Part shown: piece after piece, positions 1-8,500 of the stretch
How the letters are laid out: every line of letters starts with the position of its first letter
Numbering within the stretch: the stretch's first letter is position 1
Assembly (NCBI GenBank): GCA_031266115.1
Contig: JAISBQ010000407.1
Span: 1 to 22,876, forward strand
Direction: 5' to 3'
Length of the DNA stretch: 22,876 nucleotides
Source: Bifidobacteriaceae bacterium
GTDB taxonomy: Bacteria; Actinomycetota; Actinomycetes; Actinomycetales; WQXJ01
The notes under the pieces: model-generated
Told to the model about the DNA's origin: nothing
The model's database searches: none
What the model saw: the letters and a program-made list of their open reading frames with translations, nothing else
Made by a program: the position numbers and the translations under genes

Positions 1-35
1 CGGATGCGCCGCAGCCGTCGAAGGGGCGTATCCGA

Positions 36-75
36 CCTGGACCTGCGTGGACCATGCGGTTCATGCAGGTCCAGG
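36..75. terminator. Hairpin, 11-bp perfect stem
   Basis: The arms CCTGGACCTGC (36-46) and GCAGGTCCAGG (65-75) are perfect inverted complements around an 18-nt loop. A second, stronger hairpin (77-116) follows directly. No T-tract follows either one. The pair probably ends transcription of a gene lying left of the window, but that gene is not visible, so the role is inferred from structure only. Confidence 0.4.
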
Positions 76-137
76 CCCGCGTCCGGGCAGGGCTGTGTCC
101 TCCTGCCCGGACGCGGAGCGCTATCCCCAGGCTCCCG
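71..137. repeat. 67-bp direct repeat, copy A, containing a 15-bp hairpin
   Basis: This segment matches 5189-5255 at 66 of 67 positions; the only difference is C at 103 versus A at 5221. Inside it, CCGCGTCCGGGCAGG (77-91) pairs with CCTGCCCGGACGCGG (102-116) around a 10-nt loop. Similarity stops sharply at both ends. The hairpin could be a terminator or a structured mobile or recombination site. Both copies are in the same orientation and bracket about 5.1 kb. Confidence 0.85.
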
Positions 138-285
138 AAGGCTTCGGTAAAGGTGTTGGGGGTGCGGGGGGCGCCGCGGGTTTGGGGGTGGACGCGACGT
201 TGACGGCGATGATCTGAAGTGATGAAACCCAGGGCATCGTCCCCGGCTGTTCGGATTTGGGGGGGTGTGGTGGGTCATGTGAGGA

Positions 286-334
286 ACCGAATCGTGACCC
301 TCCTCTTCACCCACGAGACGACTTTGCCGAGGCC
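286..334. repeat. 49-bp diverged direct repeat, copy 1
   Basis: This aligns without gaps to 705-753 with about 43 of 49 identical bases; both copies start ACCGAATCG and end CTTTGCCGAGGCC. The two copies sit either side of the 57-bp inverted-repeat element at 515-571. The function is unknown; they may be remnants of a duplicated or mobile sequence. Confidence 0.65.
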
Positions 335-514
335 TCAAGTGGGGCGTGACCAGTCGGGTGGCCCGGGGAGTCTCATCCCGGGGTCACCGGCCTGGTGGTG
401 GGTGTCGAGACATGTCGTGCGGCGGAAGGCCGGGTGTGGTGACTGTGTGCGGGTCGCGGTCTGTGACACCAATGCCCGTGCCGGATCCTCGAATCTTCTG
501 GCGCCCATGGTCGC

Positions 515-571
515 CGAGTTTCACCTTTGCGGTCCGAAACCGCCTGTGGGAGCCCGGAAAGGTGAAACTCG
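515..571. repeat. 57-bp inverted-repeat element, copy 1
   Basis: The arms CGAGTTTCACCTTT (515-528) and AAAGGTGAAACTCG (558-571) are perfect 14-bp inverted complements. Immediately inside the left arm is a small hairpin, GCGGT (529-533) and ACCGC (539-543), with a 5-nt loop. A second element of exactly 57 bp with the same plan lies at 11063-11119, where the central CC/GG of the arms is replaced by GG/CC. No gene overlaps it. It could be a bidirectional terminator, a miniature mobile element, or a protein- or RNA-level recognition structure. Confidence 0.75.
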
Positions 572-704
572 ACGGGGTGGTGAGGGGGTCTGCGGGACGC
601 CACTGATTGCCGGGCGGGGGTCATGTGCCGAGGGAGGGGACAGCAGCCCACAGCTGGACGAGGGCGTCACGAAGGGTTCCGGCCCACGGTACCCACCACT
701 CACC

Positions 705-753
705 ACCGAATCGCCACCCTCCTCCTCAGCCACTAGACGCCTTTGCCGAGGCC
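705..753. repeat. 49-bp diverged direct repeat, copy 2
   Basis: This is the partner of 286-334, in the same orientation, with about 43 of 49 identical bases and no gaps. It lies about 130 bp right of the 57-bp element. It encodes nothing recognisable. Confidence 0.65.
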
Positions 754-776
754 CTGGCCACGAGCCCGAGGTGGTA

Positions 777-808
777 TCCATGCTGCGCTGCATGTGGCAT
801 AGCATGGA
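777..808. promoter_or_regulatory. Hairpin or palindromic cluster upstream of the secreted Ig-like gene
   Basis: TCCATGCT (777-784) and AGCATGGA (801-808) are perfect 8-bp complements. An alternative palindrome, CATGC then GCATG, nests inside the same stretch. It lies about 170 bp upstream of the gene at 976. It may be an operator or an attenuating structure; nothing in the sequence decides between these. Confidence 0.25.
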
Positions 809-849
809 CACCCCTTGCATCTTGCGTTGGCATGGGTCAGACATACGTG

Positions 850-876
850 TAGACAGTCCTCACGGCGCGATACACT
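850..876 (+). promoter_or_regulatory. Putative promoter for the secreted Ig-like gene
   Basis: TAGACA (850-855) resembles a -35 box and TACACT (871-876) a -10 box, separated by 15 bp, which is slightly short. Transcription would start about 90 bp before the ATG at 976. This rests on match to the vegetative sigma consensus only. Confidence 0.35.
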
Positions 877-975
877 CTTCTTTCGGTGCGCCTGGCGTAG
901 CAAGTCCGCCCCGTCCGCAAAGCTACGGGAGCCTTCAGACCGGGTGTTCCGCGACGGGCGATTGGAGTGCATTTC

Positions 976-1830
976 ATGCTTCACAGTGATTCCTGGCGGT
1001 ACAGCCTGACTGCTCTCAGGGCCGTGTTACGTTTGCCCCTGTCGCCTATCCGGGTTGGCATGGCGTTCTGGCCTGCTGTCGGGTTGGTGTTCGGAGGTGT
1101 GTCTCCGTCTCTCGCGACGGCCGATGAGCCGCCAGTCGCCGCCTGTCCCGCAGATCGTGTCGCCCCGCTCGCACTACCACCGCTCGCTGCCACCGATGTG
1201 GTCGCGCCGGGAGTCGAACTCCTGGGTGTGGGCATCGGCGATGTAGTTGGTAGCGCTGTAATCCAGGACGTTCATTGGCTCAAGGACGGTGCCTTCCTCC
1301 CGGCCCGTGGCGACCCATCGCCGACCCAGGCTGGAAGTTCCATTGTCGGCCCCCGATCATTCTCCGTCGGGACTGCGGATCTCGGCTCAGTACTGTCGTT
1401 GGTCGTCGCCTATTCCCGCTATATCGGCGATACCCTTTGCGGCCCCGCCCTTTCGTCGTCCGGCCCCGTGACAGTCATGGCCGCGACCGCGATCACGGCG
1501 AAGCAGATTCGCACTGTCGCCTCGGGCAGCACCAGGAAGGGCGCCATGCTCGATATTGCACTGAAGTCTAGTGTTCGACCTACCCCCGACGGAACTATCA
1601 AAATCACATGGAAGGGTGGGTCGAAGTCGGCCGCACTCAAAGCCTCTGCCAAGGGCAAGATCCGTGTGTCTTTGCCTTCGCTTCCTGTCGGCATGACTGC
1701 CGTGAAAGTGAAGTACGCCGACCCGAGGAGGCGCTTTGTTTCCTCTACCACAACAATACAGTTAGCAGTGACGGCTTCCCAGTCTTCCCTTCCTGGCCGG
1801 GCGACTCTTGCAGTGTCCCTTCTTGACTGA
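976..1830 (+). CDS. Secreted protein with Ig-like domains, function unknown
   Basis: This encodes 284 aa. I chose the ATG at 976 because GGAG (964-967) precedes it by 8 nt; a GTG at 967 would overlap that site. A hydrophobic segment at about residues 26-50, ending near Ala-Thr-Ala/Asp-Glu, looks like a signal peptide with a long N-region. An in-frame ATG at 1060 would give a shorter signal. Residues 55-165 resemble the Ig-like module with a Trp-Leu-Lys-Asp-Gly turn and an Asp-x-Gly-x-x-Leu strand. Residues 170-275 resemble a Lys-rich Ig-like repeat with alternating Lys-Val strands and a Tyr-Ala-Asp-Pro turn. There is no enzymatic motif, LPXTG motif or C-terminal membrane segment. The protease gene follows 136 bp downstream. 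It is probably a surface or extracellular binding protein. The exact role is unknown. Confidence 0.65.
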   Translation: MLHSDSWRYSLTALRAVLRLPLSPIRVGMAFWPAVGLVFGGVSPSLATADEPPVAACPADRVAPLALPPLAATDVVAPGVELLGVGIGDVVGSAVIQDVHWLKDGAFLPARGDPSPTQAGSSIVGPRSFSVGTADLGSVLSLVVAYSRYIGDTLCGPALSSSGPVTVMAATAITAKQIRTVASGSTRKGAMLDIALKSSVRPTPDGTIKITWKGGSKSAALKASAKGKIRVSLPSLPVGMTAVKVKYADPRRRFVSSTTTIQLAVTASQSSLPGRATLAVSLLD

Positions 1831-1892
1831 ATAGAGTCGTCACTCTCTGCCTTCGCCCTCCATTCGCTGGTGCGGCGGTAGGTGAACGCAGA

Positions 1893-1898
1893 TACAAT
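1893..1898 (+). promoter_or_regulatory. Putative -10 box for the protease gene
   Basis: TACAAT is a near-consensus -10 hexamer 69 bp before the protease ATG. No good -35 box lies at 16-18 bp spacing, so an activator may be needed or the match may be chance. Confidence 0.3.
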
Positions 1899-1966
1899 TC
1901 CCACAGACGCCGCATACGGTCTGGTACACGGATTACGGGCCTGAGGCACAAGAAAGGAACACAGTA

Positions 1967-3628
1967 ATGAAGGCATGCGCGCGATCGCGAACGGTCGCAT
2001 TCACAATCATTTTCGCACTAGCCGTTATCTTTCCAACGGCACTGCCAGCAGCGGCCGACGCCGAAGGCGGCGCCTCTCCCAGCGACACAGGCGTCTTCTC
2101 GGAAGAAGTCGGGATCAGCATCGTCGAAGTCAACGACGAATACCGCCAGTTGGCGACCGAACTCCTTGGGGATCGGTTCGTAGAGGCCTGGCTTACCCAT
2201 GAACAGGACCACTTCGTGGTCGGCGTATATAATCTCAATGCGGACACTGATGCCGCCGTTCTGGCGCAACTCCAAACTATCGCGGCCACAGAACTGGTCA
2301 ATCGCCAGTTTGCGCGCGCGGAGGTGGAGGAGGTGGCCAATGCTGTCAAGAACGCGATGACGGATGAAGTGGATCGCTATACTCTGACAGTGAACTATGA
2401 GCGGGGCACCGTGGAGGTGGGCCTGCCACCCGACGCGTCACTCGATTCGCTCGCGAACGAGCTTGGCAGCGCCGTTGGTGTCCCTGTGCTCTCGGGTGAT
2501 GACGCCACCAACGCCACGAGCCTCTTCGACTTCGAGATCGCCGGCGACGATCCGATGATTGTGCTCATCCAGCAAGATAGCCCGCAGCCGGCCGAGGACC
2601 TGTATGGCACTCCCCTACGCGCGGGCAAGAGCCTGTGGATCACCGGCGGAAACTGGTGTAGCTCCGGCTTCCAGGTCCACAGCGCATCAAACGCTCAGTA
2701 CGTGTTGACTGCGGGCCACTGCGGACCCAGTGGAAACCCGGTCCATATTGCAAATTATCCGAATTACGTCTACTATACTCCCCCCGTGGGAAACCTGCAA
2801 AACAATACCGTATGGAACGTCAGCGCGAGCGCCAACCTCACGGCTGACGGCGCGATCTTCCCCGCCTCATCGTCCTACCTTCCCTCGACGCCTTCGGTGT
2901 ACGTCAATTCGAGTCTCCAACGATCAGTCGTCGCCCAGACGACTGCTGTCAGCCCCTACACCCGCGTTTGCCAAATGGGCATGATCACTGTCACCGAGGC
3001 GTGCGGTTATGTGGAAAGCGCGAGCACCGGCTACTTTTTCACAAGCTCCGATAACATCTTGCACAACTTTTCCGGCTCTATAAAGTGGCAGTGGGACTCT
3101 GGCACTAGTGGTGTCTCTGGCGGCGACAGCGGAGGTCCGGTGTACGCTGTCAATCCTGATGGAACGGCTATTGCCATTGGCGTCACCAGCGCGTACCTTA
3201 CCGAAGAGCGTCGCTCTTGGGCGAGCCCGATCGCGTCGGTCCTATCTCAGACAGGAACGATCCTGTCGACCACAGGGCGGCAACCATTCGGATGGATTGA
3301 CGGTGCCGCCGGCGGAGCTGGGCAAGTCACCGTATCCGGATGGGTAATCGATCCAGATCTGGCACAGATTTCGACAAGTGTCCACATCTATATCGGAGGT
3401 CCGGCCGGTTCGGGCGCACCGTCCTACGCGTTGTCAGCGAATATCGCCAGAAGCGATGTTGCGAACACGTATCCGAACACAGGCAACACCCACGGATTCT
3501 ATGGCACAATCACCACTTCGGTTCGCGGTAGCAGTGTGCCAGTCTATGCTTACGGTATAGACATTGGCGGTAGCGCCGCAGGTAGTCCGGTGCTCTCTGG
3601 AAGCCCGTTGTATGTGAGCATCAGCTAA
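1967..3628 (+). CDS. Secreted S1-family (streptogrisin-like) serine protease with C-terminal accessory domain
   Basis: This encodes 553 aa. AAAGGA (1953-1958) sits 8 nt before the ATG. A signal peptide covers about residues 1-30 and ends in an Ala-rich stretch. Residues about 40-215 form a probable propeptide like those of alpha-lytic protease and streptogrisins, which aid folding and are removed. The catalytic domain (about 220-435) carries the triad His251 (in Thr-Ala-Gly-His-Cys), Asp294 (in Ala-Asp-Gly-Ala) and Ser388 (in Gly-Asp-Ser-Gly-Gly-Pro). Residues about 437-553 contain the GWVIDPD motif and a later Thr-His-Gly-Phe motif, a module found at the ends of many actinobacterial exported proteins and possibly used for surface attachment. 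Base composition is less GC-rich than in the xylan genes, hinting at separate ancestry. It would degrade protein outside the cell; the substrate is unknown. Confidence 0.92.
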   Translation: MKACARSRTVAFTIIFALAVIFPTALPAAADAEGGASPSDTGVFSEEVGISIVEVNDEYRQLATELLGDRFVEAWLTHEQDHFVVGVYNLNADTDAAVLAQLQTIAATELVNRQFARAEVEEVANAVKNAMTDEVDRYTLTVNYERGTVEVGLPPDASLDSLANELGSAVGVPVLSGDDATNATSLFDFEIAGDDPMIVLIQQDSPQPAEDLYGTPLRAGKSLWITGGNWCSSGFQVHSASNAQYVLTAGHCGPSGNPVHIANYPNYVYYTPPVGNLQNNTVWNVSASANLTADGAIFPASSSYLPSTPSVYVNSSLQRSVVAQTTAVSPYTRVCQMGMITVTEACGYVESASTGYFFTSSDNILHNFSGSIKWQWDSGTSGVSGGDSGGPVYAVNPDGTAIAIGVTSAYLTEERRSWASPIASVLSQTGTILSTTGRQPFGWIDGAAGGAGQVTVSGWVIDPDLAQISTSVHIYIGGPAGSGAPSYALSANIARSDVANTYPNTGNTHGFYGTITTSVRGSSVPVYAYGIDIGGSAAGSPVLSGSPLYVSIS

Positions 3629-3658
3629 ATGGCTGCGAGCCACAGGTGGGAGCCATTT
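3627..3658 (+). terminator. Terminator-like hairpin after the protease gene
   Basis: AAATGGCT (3627-3634) pairs perfectly with AGCCATTT (3651-3658) across a 16-nt loop and overlaps the protease stop codon. Only a short T-rich stretch lies at the right arm. Its position directly after the gene supports a terminator role. Confidence 0.55.
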
Positions 3659-3700
3659 GTTGGACACTCACCAAGATTGTGGCTGCCACGATTCCAAGGT

Positions 3701-4666
3701 CTAGCGCGAGGGCATGTTCGTGGCTTGAGTGGTCGGTGAATCACGATTGGCGCTCCGTTTCAGACAACAAGCAGGGACGTGGCGCCCGGTAGCTGAACAG
3801 AGGGCCATCAACTGCCTGGCGCTGGTGTTTGAGCGTGCATAATGGCAGCCGTTATGAGGGCGGTGAGGAGGGCTGCGTGGGATAGGATTCGAGCGGAGTC
3901 GATCGGATCGCGGCAGAGTCTCTGAGGCGATCGGCTTACGTCGCGCGAGGGGTATAGCGGATACTCTCCCGTCACAGTCCGTGCGGCCCTTCGGGAGGAC
4001 AGCCACGAACACGGCGCCTGCGTGGGCGGCGATGTGCGCCAGGTTCGCCCCCGTAGCGAACTTGCAGTCCGCGACGTACGTGAAACGAGTAGTACCCAGT
4101 ATTCCCGCCAGCTCGTCGAGCGAGTCGATATGGGTGGTGGAGTCCTCGGTGTTCCCGTCAACCAACCGGAACGCCAGTGGCACCCTCCCGTCCGCCGGGA
4201 CCGAGACCCGCGCGACCAACTGTTTCAAATCGGGACGGTGGTCTTTGGCGCGCCCTCTCGGGGCCCGCGGTGTCCCACCCGACCTGTCCGGGCGGCGGGC
4301 CGAGCCCCACAAGCGGACCGATGTGGAGTCGTTGTGAACCTCGGCGAGCCTCACGCTCGCCGCCCGTGCGGCCGACACCCCCGCCCGTGCGCACACACCC
4401 ACCGGGTCCGCGTCCCACAACGCCTCCAACGCCCGACCGGCCTTGTCATCGCCCAGGCCCGCCGCGACCTGCGCGTCCTGGCCCCACGCGGCCAGCGCGT
4501 ATAACGGCTCGCAACCCAACACGAGGTTGACGACCACGGCCTCCAGGGAGTCGGCGTAGCCCGCGGCCCGCTGCGGGCAGGTCAACCCGCCAGCGAACGC
4601 GGCCCAGATCCCCGGCCGCCGCGCGAACCCCTCCACAGTGGCGTGGTGTTGGGCGTCTTGCCTCAT
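3701..4666 (-). pseudogene. Truncated IS1634-like (IS4 superfamily) transposase
   Basis: The 321-aa frame has transposase features in its first 235 residues or so: HNDSTSVRLWG with a DDE-type first Asp, DHRPDLKQLV shortly after, and YVADCKFATGANLAHIAA with a likely second Asp, then a strand ending VAVLPKGR. These are characteristic of IS1634-type transposases, which are usually about 500 aa or longer. After about position 3960 the translation becomes an Arg/Ser/Pro-rich mix unlike a transposase, and the region with the catalytic Glu is absent. The N-terminus also looks short. The element has therefore lost its C-terminal half by deletion or frameshift and cannot be active. I did not find its terminal inverted repeats. 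Confidence 0.75.
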
Positions 4667-4692
4667 GTCGAGTTGATCGCGAAGAGGGTGGG

Positions 4693-5075
4693 GTGGACCC
4701 GCGGTGGGATGGTCGTTGGCTGGCGGGATTACTCGTCAGGGCGACTGCGGACGCTGAGGAGCTCAATGCCGTCCTCGATCGCAGCGCTGCGCTGCGCTGG
4801 TCGAGCTCGTCGAAGAGGTCACCACGATCGGCTGGCCCCTGCCCGTGTCGGTCTCGACTGGGCTGCGACGCGGGTACGGCCGCCCGAACTGCCGCTGCCA
4901 CGACCCGCTGGATTCCCGGCCACACTGGCCACAGGCCTCATGGCTGGGGCTAGTCGCCGGTAAGACCGTCACCAAGGCACTGAGCCGCGCGCAAGCCGAT
5001 GTCTACACCGCCTGGACCCACGGCAGCCGGCGCCTCGGCGCGCTCGTCGAGAGCTACGGGGACTGGCCACGCTAG
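4693..5075 (+). pseudogene. Possible frameshifted ORF remnant, unrecognised
   Basis: Two overlapping frames together look more protein-like than either alone. One starts at a GTG at 4693 and reads VDPRWDGRWLAGLLVRATAD, with a helical acidic stretch after it. The other reads VELVEEVTTIGWPLPVSVST around 4800-4860 and continues to a stop at 5075. A single indel near 4795 would join them. I do not recognise a family, and chance open frames are common in this composition. Confidence 0.2.
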
Positions 5076-5188
5076 CCGCCCAGACCCCCGAAGGATAGGC
5101 CGCACTGCCCACCCCACCCCGCCGAACGATCCACACCGTCCTCCGGACCCCCTAAGGGCCAAGCGCTGAGCGCGCGCCTGCACGCGTC

Positions 5189-5255
5189 CCAGGCCCGCGT
5201 CCGGGCAGGGCTGTGTCCTCATGCCCGGACGCGGAGCGCTATCCCCAGGCTCCCG
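5189..5255. repeat. 67-bp direct repeat, copy B
   Basis: This matches 71-137 at 66 of 67 positions. The hairpin arms are at 5195-5209 and 5220-5234; the one substitution (A at 5221) breaks one base pair opposite G5208. The copy lies just upstream of the promoter-like sequence of the GH3 gene and marks the right edge of the 5.1-kb bracketed segment. Confidence 0.85.
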
Positions 5256-5272
5256 GGATGATTCGGTTCATC

Positions 5273-5281
5273 TGTTAAACT
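5273..5281 (+). promoter_or_regulatory. Putative extended -10 promoter for the first GH3 gene
   Basis: TGT followed by TAAACT fits an extended -10 element, which can work without a good -35 box; none is seen here. It would give a 5' leader of about 295 nt before the ATG at 5584. The leader is GC-rich and contains a second ribosome-site-like AAAGGAGAG at 5452-5460. Confidence 0.35.
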
Positions 5282-5583
5282 ATTCCGGCTGCCAGTTCAT
5301 CGACCGTTATTCGCCCCTGCAAACGTCAGCGCATCTGCTCGCTGGAGCGCGGGTGTCCCCGGTGGGGTTGGCGGCACGGTGTGTGGCCGACACCAGTCGG
5401 TGTAGCGCCCATCACCACTCGGAACCGGCGCGCCGACGGCGCTCGCCGGGGAAAGGAGAGACGGCCCCGGCGATGCCGGGCACCACGGCGGCCCCCAACA
5501 CCGAGGTGTGGTCCGCCAACGAGGGAAGCGGAGCTGCTCAGCCCCTCGACATACTCACGATCCGGAACTGTAAGGAGACACGG

Positions 5584-8500
5584 ATGTCTGAAATGACGAC
5601 CCGGCAACGCTCGGGTCTGCGGCACGGCGGACGGGCTGGTTTAACGCTCGCGCTGAGCGTCGGGCTTGTCGCCACTGGCGTCACCGCGCTGAACCTGCCG
5701 GCCGCCTCAGCGGAAGCACCGGCATACCTCGACACGAGCCTGAGCTTTGATGAGAGGGCTGCGGACCTGGTGTCGCGCCTCACCCTGGAGGAGAAGGTCC
5801 TCCAGCTCAACGCCCAGACCCAAACCAACGGGGTCCCCAACGTCCTCACCGGCGGCTCGGGCGTCGCCCCGGCGATCAGCCGCCTTGGCGTGAGGGCCTA
5901 TGCCTGGTGGAATGAGGCACTGCATGGCGTCGCACGGAGCGGCCAGGGCGGCCAAAACCTCGGCGGTCTGGCCACCGAGCTGCCCACAGGGCTCGCGATC
6001 GCCTCGACCTGGAACCGCGACCTGGTCAACGTCATGGAGACTGTGGTCTCTGACGAGGCCCGCGCCTACACCAACTTCAACAACCCCACCGCTGTCGCTC
6101 AGCACAAGGGCTTGAGCTATTGGTCGCCCACAATCAACATGCACCGCGATCCCCGGTGGGGCCGCGCCGAGGAGACCTACGGCGAGGATCCCTATCTGAC
6201 CGGCGAGATCGGCAAGCAGTTTGTCTACGGCATGCAGGGCGCCGATGTCGAGGGCGATTACTCCTCGTCGGACGGCTACTACAAGGCCGCCACCACCCCG
6301 AAGCACTACTTTGCGAACAACTCGGAGACCAACCGCCACAACGGGTCGGCTGAGATGACCGAGGCCGAGATTCGCGAGTACTACACCCCCGCGTTCGCAG
6401 CGCTCACCGGCTCTGAGCAGTCCGATGGCGCACGCGCCCGGTCGCTGATGACCGCCTACAACCACGTCAATGGCGTCCCGATGTCCGGTTCGCGCGAGTA
6501 TCTTGAGACCTTCGCGCGGCGCACCTGGGGCTTCGACGGCGTCATCGTGTCCGACTGTGACGCGATCCGCGATTCGTGGTGGCCCGGCGGCAATGGCAAC
6601 ATCTGGCAGCCCGATGGCATCCCGTTGACCCAGCGCACGGGCGTCGCCTACACGCTCAAGGCCGGCACCGATCTCGACTGCATGGACGGCGATTATTCCG
6701 ACGCCGCCAACGGCCTGATTCCGGCCCTCAAGGACGGCAACATCACCGAGGGCGACATCGACGTGCCACTGGTGCGCGCGTTCCGCGAGCGCTTCATGTT
6801 CGGTGAGTTCGACAACTTCTATGCGGACACCCCGTGGGGAGACCTCAACCTCACGACGGACGTCGACACCGCCCACGCGCGCGCCGCCGCCAAGCAGGGC
6901 GCGAAGGAAGCGACCGTTCTGCTGAAGAACGATGGCCTACTCCCGCTGTCAAGCCCGACAAGCACCAGCAAGTACGTCGTGGTCGGCCACATGGGCATCA
7001 TTCCGGTTCACGGCGATTACTCCCCCACACTCACCTATAACCAGCTCCTGTCGGCCCAACAGGCCGTCAAGGACTATGTGGGCGCGGTGGATCCCGGCGC
7101 TCAGGTCGACTACATCTGGGGTCTGAACCAGTCCGATACTCAGCTTGGCCGCAAGAAGCCCAACTTCGGACGGACCGAAGGCACCGGCAACTCTGTGGTG
7201 CGCTTCTTCAACTCCAACACACGCAACGCCACCACGGAGACCGCCCGCGTCAACGCCGAGACCATCATCAAGTCGATGGACTATGACGGCTGGCGTGGCG
7301 TGGCACCGTGGAGCGGCTCGAAGACCAACCCGTCGCAGGGCTACACCGTGTTGCAGTCCTACGGCGCATGGGGCGGCTACTTTGCCGTCGATGTGGACAT
7401 TCCCGCCGGAACTCTGGCGCTGAACGTCGACTACGCCGTGACCCAGGGCAGCACCTATACCAACGCTGCTGGCCGGGCGTGCCGCACGAGCCGCGAGATC
7501 CCCGGCGCCTTGACGGTGCATCTGGGCGAGCGCGGCGGCCCCGTGATCGGGACCGTCAACGTGCCCGCACCGACCGAGGTGTGTGCCACGAACACCACCG
7601 ACGCGGCGCCCGCCTTCTCGACCGCTCTGACAGCAACACTGACCGAGACGATCCCCGGACGCCTCGCCGCGTTGGCCGGAAGCCAGCAAAAGCTCGTCTT
7701 CGAGTGGGATTCCAGCTACTTCGCGCCGCAGTTCTCAGCGGCCGAGGAAGCGCAGATTCGCGCGGCCGATGCCGTCATCGCCTACACCGGCACCACGTCC
7801 ATGCAGTCGGTCTGCCTCACCAACCCGTCCGATCCGACGGCCAACTGCGGCGCCGGCACCGGCACCGGCGGCACCGGCTCCATCGCGTATGACTCCTCCG
7901 AGGACGAGGACCGTTCGAGCGTGGACCTGCCGCGCGCCCAAGATGCCATGATCGCCCAGGTAGCACGATTGAATCCCAACACGATCGCCTGGATCCAGTC
8001 CGTGTCCCAGGTGGATGTGGGCGAGTTCAAGGATGCCGCCAAGGCCATCGTGTGGACCAGCTACAACGGCGAATTCCAGGGTCTCAACGTCCCCTACACC
8101 CTGTTCGGCAAGGACATCGACCTGCAGCACAACCAGACCAACTTGAGCGTCATTGGCTCGAACGTCGCCGGCGCCCGGGCACACGTGCCCAGCGGCAAGC
8201 TGCCGTTCACCTGGTATGCGGACATCAAGGACTTGGGTGACGCCAAGGACTACCAGATGACCCCAGATGCCACGCACAACGGTCGGACCTACCAGTACTT
8301 CACCGGCGCGGTGGATTATCCGTTCGGTTACGGCTTGTCCTACGCGATCTTCGCGTATGGCACCCCGACGCTGAGCGTCGCCGGCGGTGGCAGCCTTGAC
8401 GCCGTCACCCCGGATGACACGGTGACCGTGTCGATCCCGGTGACCAACGTGTCCACCACTCACGCAGGCAAGACCGTTGTTGAGGTCTACGCCAAGAGCC

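Larger units (their letters stand above)
138..975. other. Gene-less region with repeats and inverted repeats
   Basis: No convincing gene is present. Open frames exist on both strands, the longest on + from about 219 to 989, but their translations are low-complexity Arg/Gly/Pro/Ser mixtures without a ribosome-binding site or recognisable domain. The overlapping opposite frames are what high-GC DNA produces by chance. The region does hold two diverged 49-bp direct repeats (286-334 and 705-753), a 57-bp inverted-repeat element between them (515-571), a hairpin at 777-808, and a promoter-like sequence near 850-876. Confidence 0.6.

Noticed and set aside
219..989. A 256-codon open frame on +
   Set aside because: It has no ribosome-binding site or recognisable domain, its composition is Arg/Gly/Ser/Pro-rich, and other frames on both strands are equally open. 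It also runs across repeats and a hairpin element.
5473..5583. An alternative upstream start (ATG at 5473) for the first GH3 gene
   Set aside because: It has an AAAGGAGAG upstream, but it would place 37 residues before a well-formed signal peptide. The ATG at 5584 has a better-spaced AAGGAG.
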